The notes beneath the pieces are model-generated. The model was not told where the DNA came from and ran no database searches. It saw only the letters and a list, made by a program, of their open reading frames with translations. Both the position numbers and the translations under genes were made by a program. A stretch of 5,953 bases of DNA, taken from assembly GCA_012514855.1 (NCBI GenBank), contig JAAYZL010000244.1, positions 1-5,953 of the forward strand, written 5' to 3'. The DNA comes from Clostridiales bacterium (GTDB taxonomy: Bacteria > Bacillota_A > Clostridia > Christensenellales > Aristaeellaceae). Within the stretch, counting starts at the first letter, position 1, and each line of letters starts with the position of its first letter. Of the stretch, positions 4,974 to 5,953 are shown piece by piece.

Positions 4974-5953
4974 TCACCCGACGATCACGCCGACGCCGTC
5001 GGGGATGACGGCGACGGTCGCGTCCGGGCCGAGCCGCGCTTCGGCCATCGAGAGCGCTTCTTCGACCGTCCCCGCCCATTTCATGTGCATCCGCTCGATC
5101 ATCGCGCGGTTTTCCTCGCCCGTCACGAAGATGCACTCGGCCTTCAGAAGCACGCGCGCGAGGATCTGCGCCTCCCACTGGTCCATGCGCGTATCCTCCG
5201 GGGGCACGCCCTCGATGTCCCTGCGGACTTCGTCCGGTCCTTTGCGCTCGGCGAGCCAGCGGTAGAACGCGTCGCCGCCGTGCCCGTCGGACAGCTCCGC
5301 GCACAGGATAATCGCGCCGCCCGGCTTGACGCACGCCTCGGCCGCCGTCATGCCCTTGACCGCCTGATAGACGTTTTGATCGAGCGGATATCCGCCGTTC
5401 GAGGTGATGGCGATGTCCGCCTCGACGCGCGCGACGCGCGACATTTTGCCGCAGAGCTCGCAGCCCTTCCGGTGCGCGAGGTCTTTGTCCCCGGCCACCG
5501 CGCCGACGATGTTCTTTTCGCCGTCGAGCAGCACGTTCAGGATAAATGCAAGCCCGGCGCGCTCCGCCGCGTAGAGCATGTCGCGGTGGAGGGGGTTCCC
5601 GTCCAGCACGCCCTGCGAGGCGCGCGGGCTCGCGATGAAGCGCGCGTTGTGGTTGTAGAGCACGGTGCGCCGGGACGCGATGCCGGGCAGCACGCTCTTC
5701 CGGCCGCCGGAGAACCCCGCGAAGAAGTGCGGCTCGATGAACCCCTCCGCGACGACGAGCTCCGCCCACAGGACCAGCTTGTTGAGCCACAGCGCGCCGC
5801 CGGACGGGAGCGTCCCCAGGCGAACCATCTCGTCCCCGGCGTCGGATCGGTGCACGACGATATGCTCGCGGGCGATGATCCCGTCCCCGAACTTCTCGCG
5901 GAGCTCCGCGTCGGTCGTCGGCCGGTGGACGCCCGTCGCGACGAGTATGATGA
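4974..5953 (-). CDS. larA: LarA-family nickel-pincer 2-hydroxyacid racemase (lactate racemase-like), 5' end outside the window
   Basis: A cytoplasmic enzyme of the LarA family, which interconverts D- and L-2-hydroxyacids by hydride transfer on a nickel-pincer nucleotide. The 325 visible residues start inside the N-terminal domain at ATGVHRP, so about 100 are missing and the full protein would be about 424, the length of Lactobacillus plantarum LarA. Numbering from the first full codon (5951), His9, His75, Lys85, His101, Gln196 and Lys199 have exactly the spacing of L. plantarum His108, His174, Lys184, His200, Gln295 and Lys298. They lie in the motifs GVHRP, EPHFFAGFSGGRK, YNH and DQNVYQAVKG. 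The cofactor lysine and nickel ligands are therefore present. Homologues act on lactate, malate, 2-hydroxyglutarate or aryl-lactates, so the substrate is open and the symbol denotes the family. An unusual-looking CELC pair sits at residues 164-167. Maturation genes larB, larC and larE are not visible. The stop TGA is at 4974-4976, with flavodoxin 35 nt downstream. Confidence 0.93.
   Translation of the reverse strand, partial: IILVATGVHRPTTDAELREKFGDGIIAREHIVVHRSDAGDEMVRLGTLPSGGALWLNKLVLWAELVVAEGFIEPHFFAGFSGGRKSVLPGIASRRTVLYNHNARFIASPRASQGVLDGNPLHRDMLYAAERAGLAFILNVLLDGEKNIVGAVAGDKDLAHRKGCELCGKMSRVARVEADIAITSNGGYPLDQNVYQAVKGMTAAEACVKPGGAIILCAELSDGHGGDAFYRWLAERKGPDEVRRDIEGVPPEDTRMDQWEAQILARVLLKAECIFVTGEENRAMIERMHMKWAGTVEEALSMAEARLGPDATVAVIPDGVGVIVG

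Noticed and set aside
5005..5265. + strand open frame inside the larA-like gene
   Set aside because: It lies antisense to clearly conserved LarA coding sequence and encodes a Ser-rich product with no recognisable features.
4522..5790. Possible fusion: the flavodoxin frame stays open upstream across the larA-like gene
   Set aside because: The upstream part is Arg-rich shadow sequence of the LarA coding frame, and flavodoxin has its own ATG and ribosome binding site exactly at the conserved N-terminus.

Overview
The window is GC-rich bacterial DNA whose third codon positions are mostly G or C. A Shine-Dalgarno-led gene with an extended -10 promoter, a very large Ig-like surface protein, a short-chain flavodoxin closely resembling the clostridial and Megasphaera proteins, and a nickel-pincer LarA-type racemase together suggest an anaerobic, high-GC member of the Firmicutes (Clostridia or Negativicutes), plausibly an uncultured gut lineage. 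This assignment is inference from gene content and style. There is no rRNA or other taxonomic marker.

Layout. Bases 1-234 hold no gene I can support, only a 12-bp palindrome and a few hairpins. An extended -10 promoter at 235-263 drives a roughly 120-nt leader and then one long gene on the + strand (392-4441). That gene encodes a secreted protein of 1349 residues: a signal peptide, a Pro/Glu-rich spacer built from short tandem repeats, then 13 complete group-2 bacterial Ig-like (Big_2) domains and the first half of a 14th. The Big_2 domains alternate between two subtypes, so the real repeat unit is a two-domain module of about 170 residues. The frame stops in the middle of domain 14, in an abruptly AT-rich patch, and a rho-independent-type terminator follows at 4487-4514.

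Two genes on the - strand converge on this terminator. A LarA-family (nickel-pincer lactate racemase-like) gene enters from the right edge and lacks about 100 N-terminal residues. After 35 nt it is followed by a 138-residue short-chain flavodoxin with its own strong ribosome binding site. They look like one transcription unit. The LarA protein keeps every nickel/cofactor-binding and catalytic residue position I could check, so it should be active as a 2-hydroxyacid racemase or epimerase, but the substrate cannot be read from the sequence. No larB, larC or larE cofactor genes lie in the window.

The surface-protein gene and the larA-flavodoxin pair are on opposite strands and show no obvious functional link. 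I found no mobile element, CRISPR array, tRNA or defence system. The most unusual features are the two-domain super-repeat and the truncated end of the surface protein.
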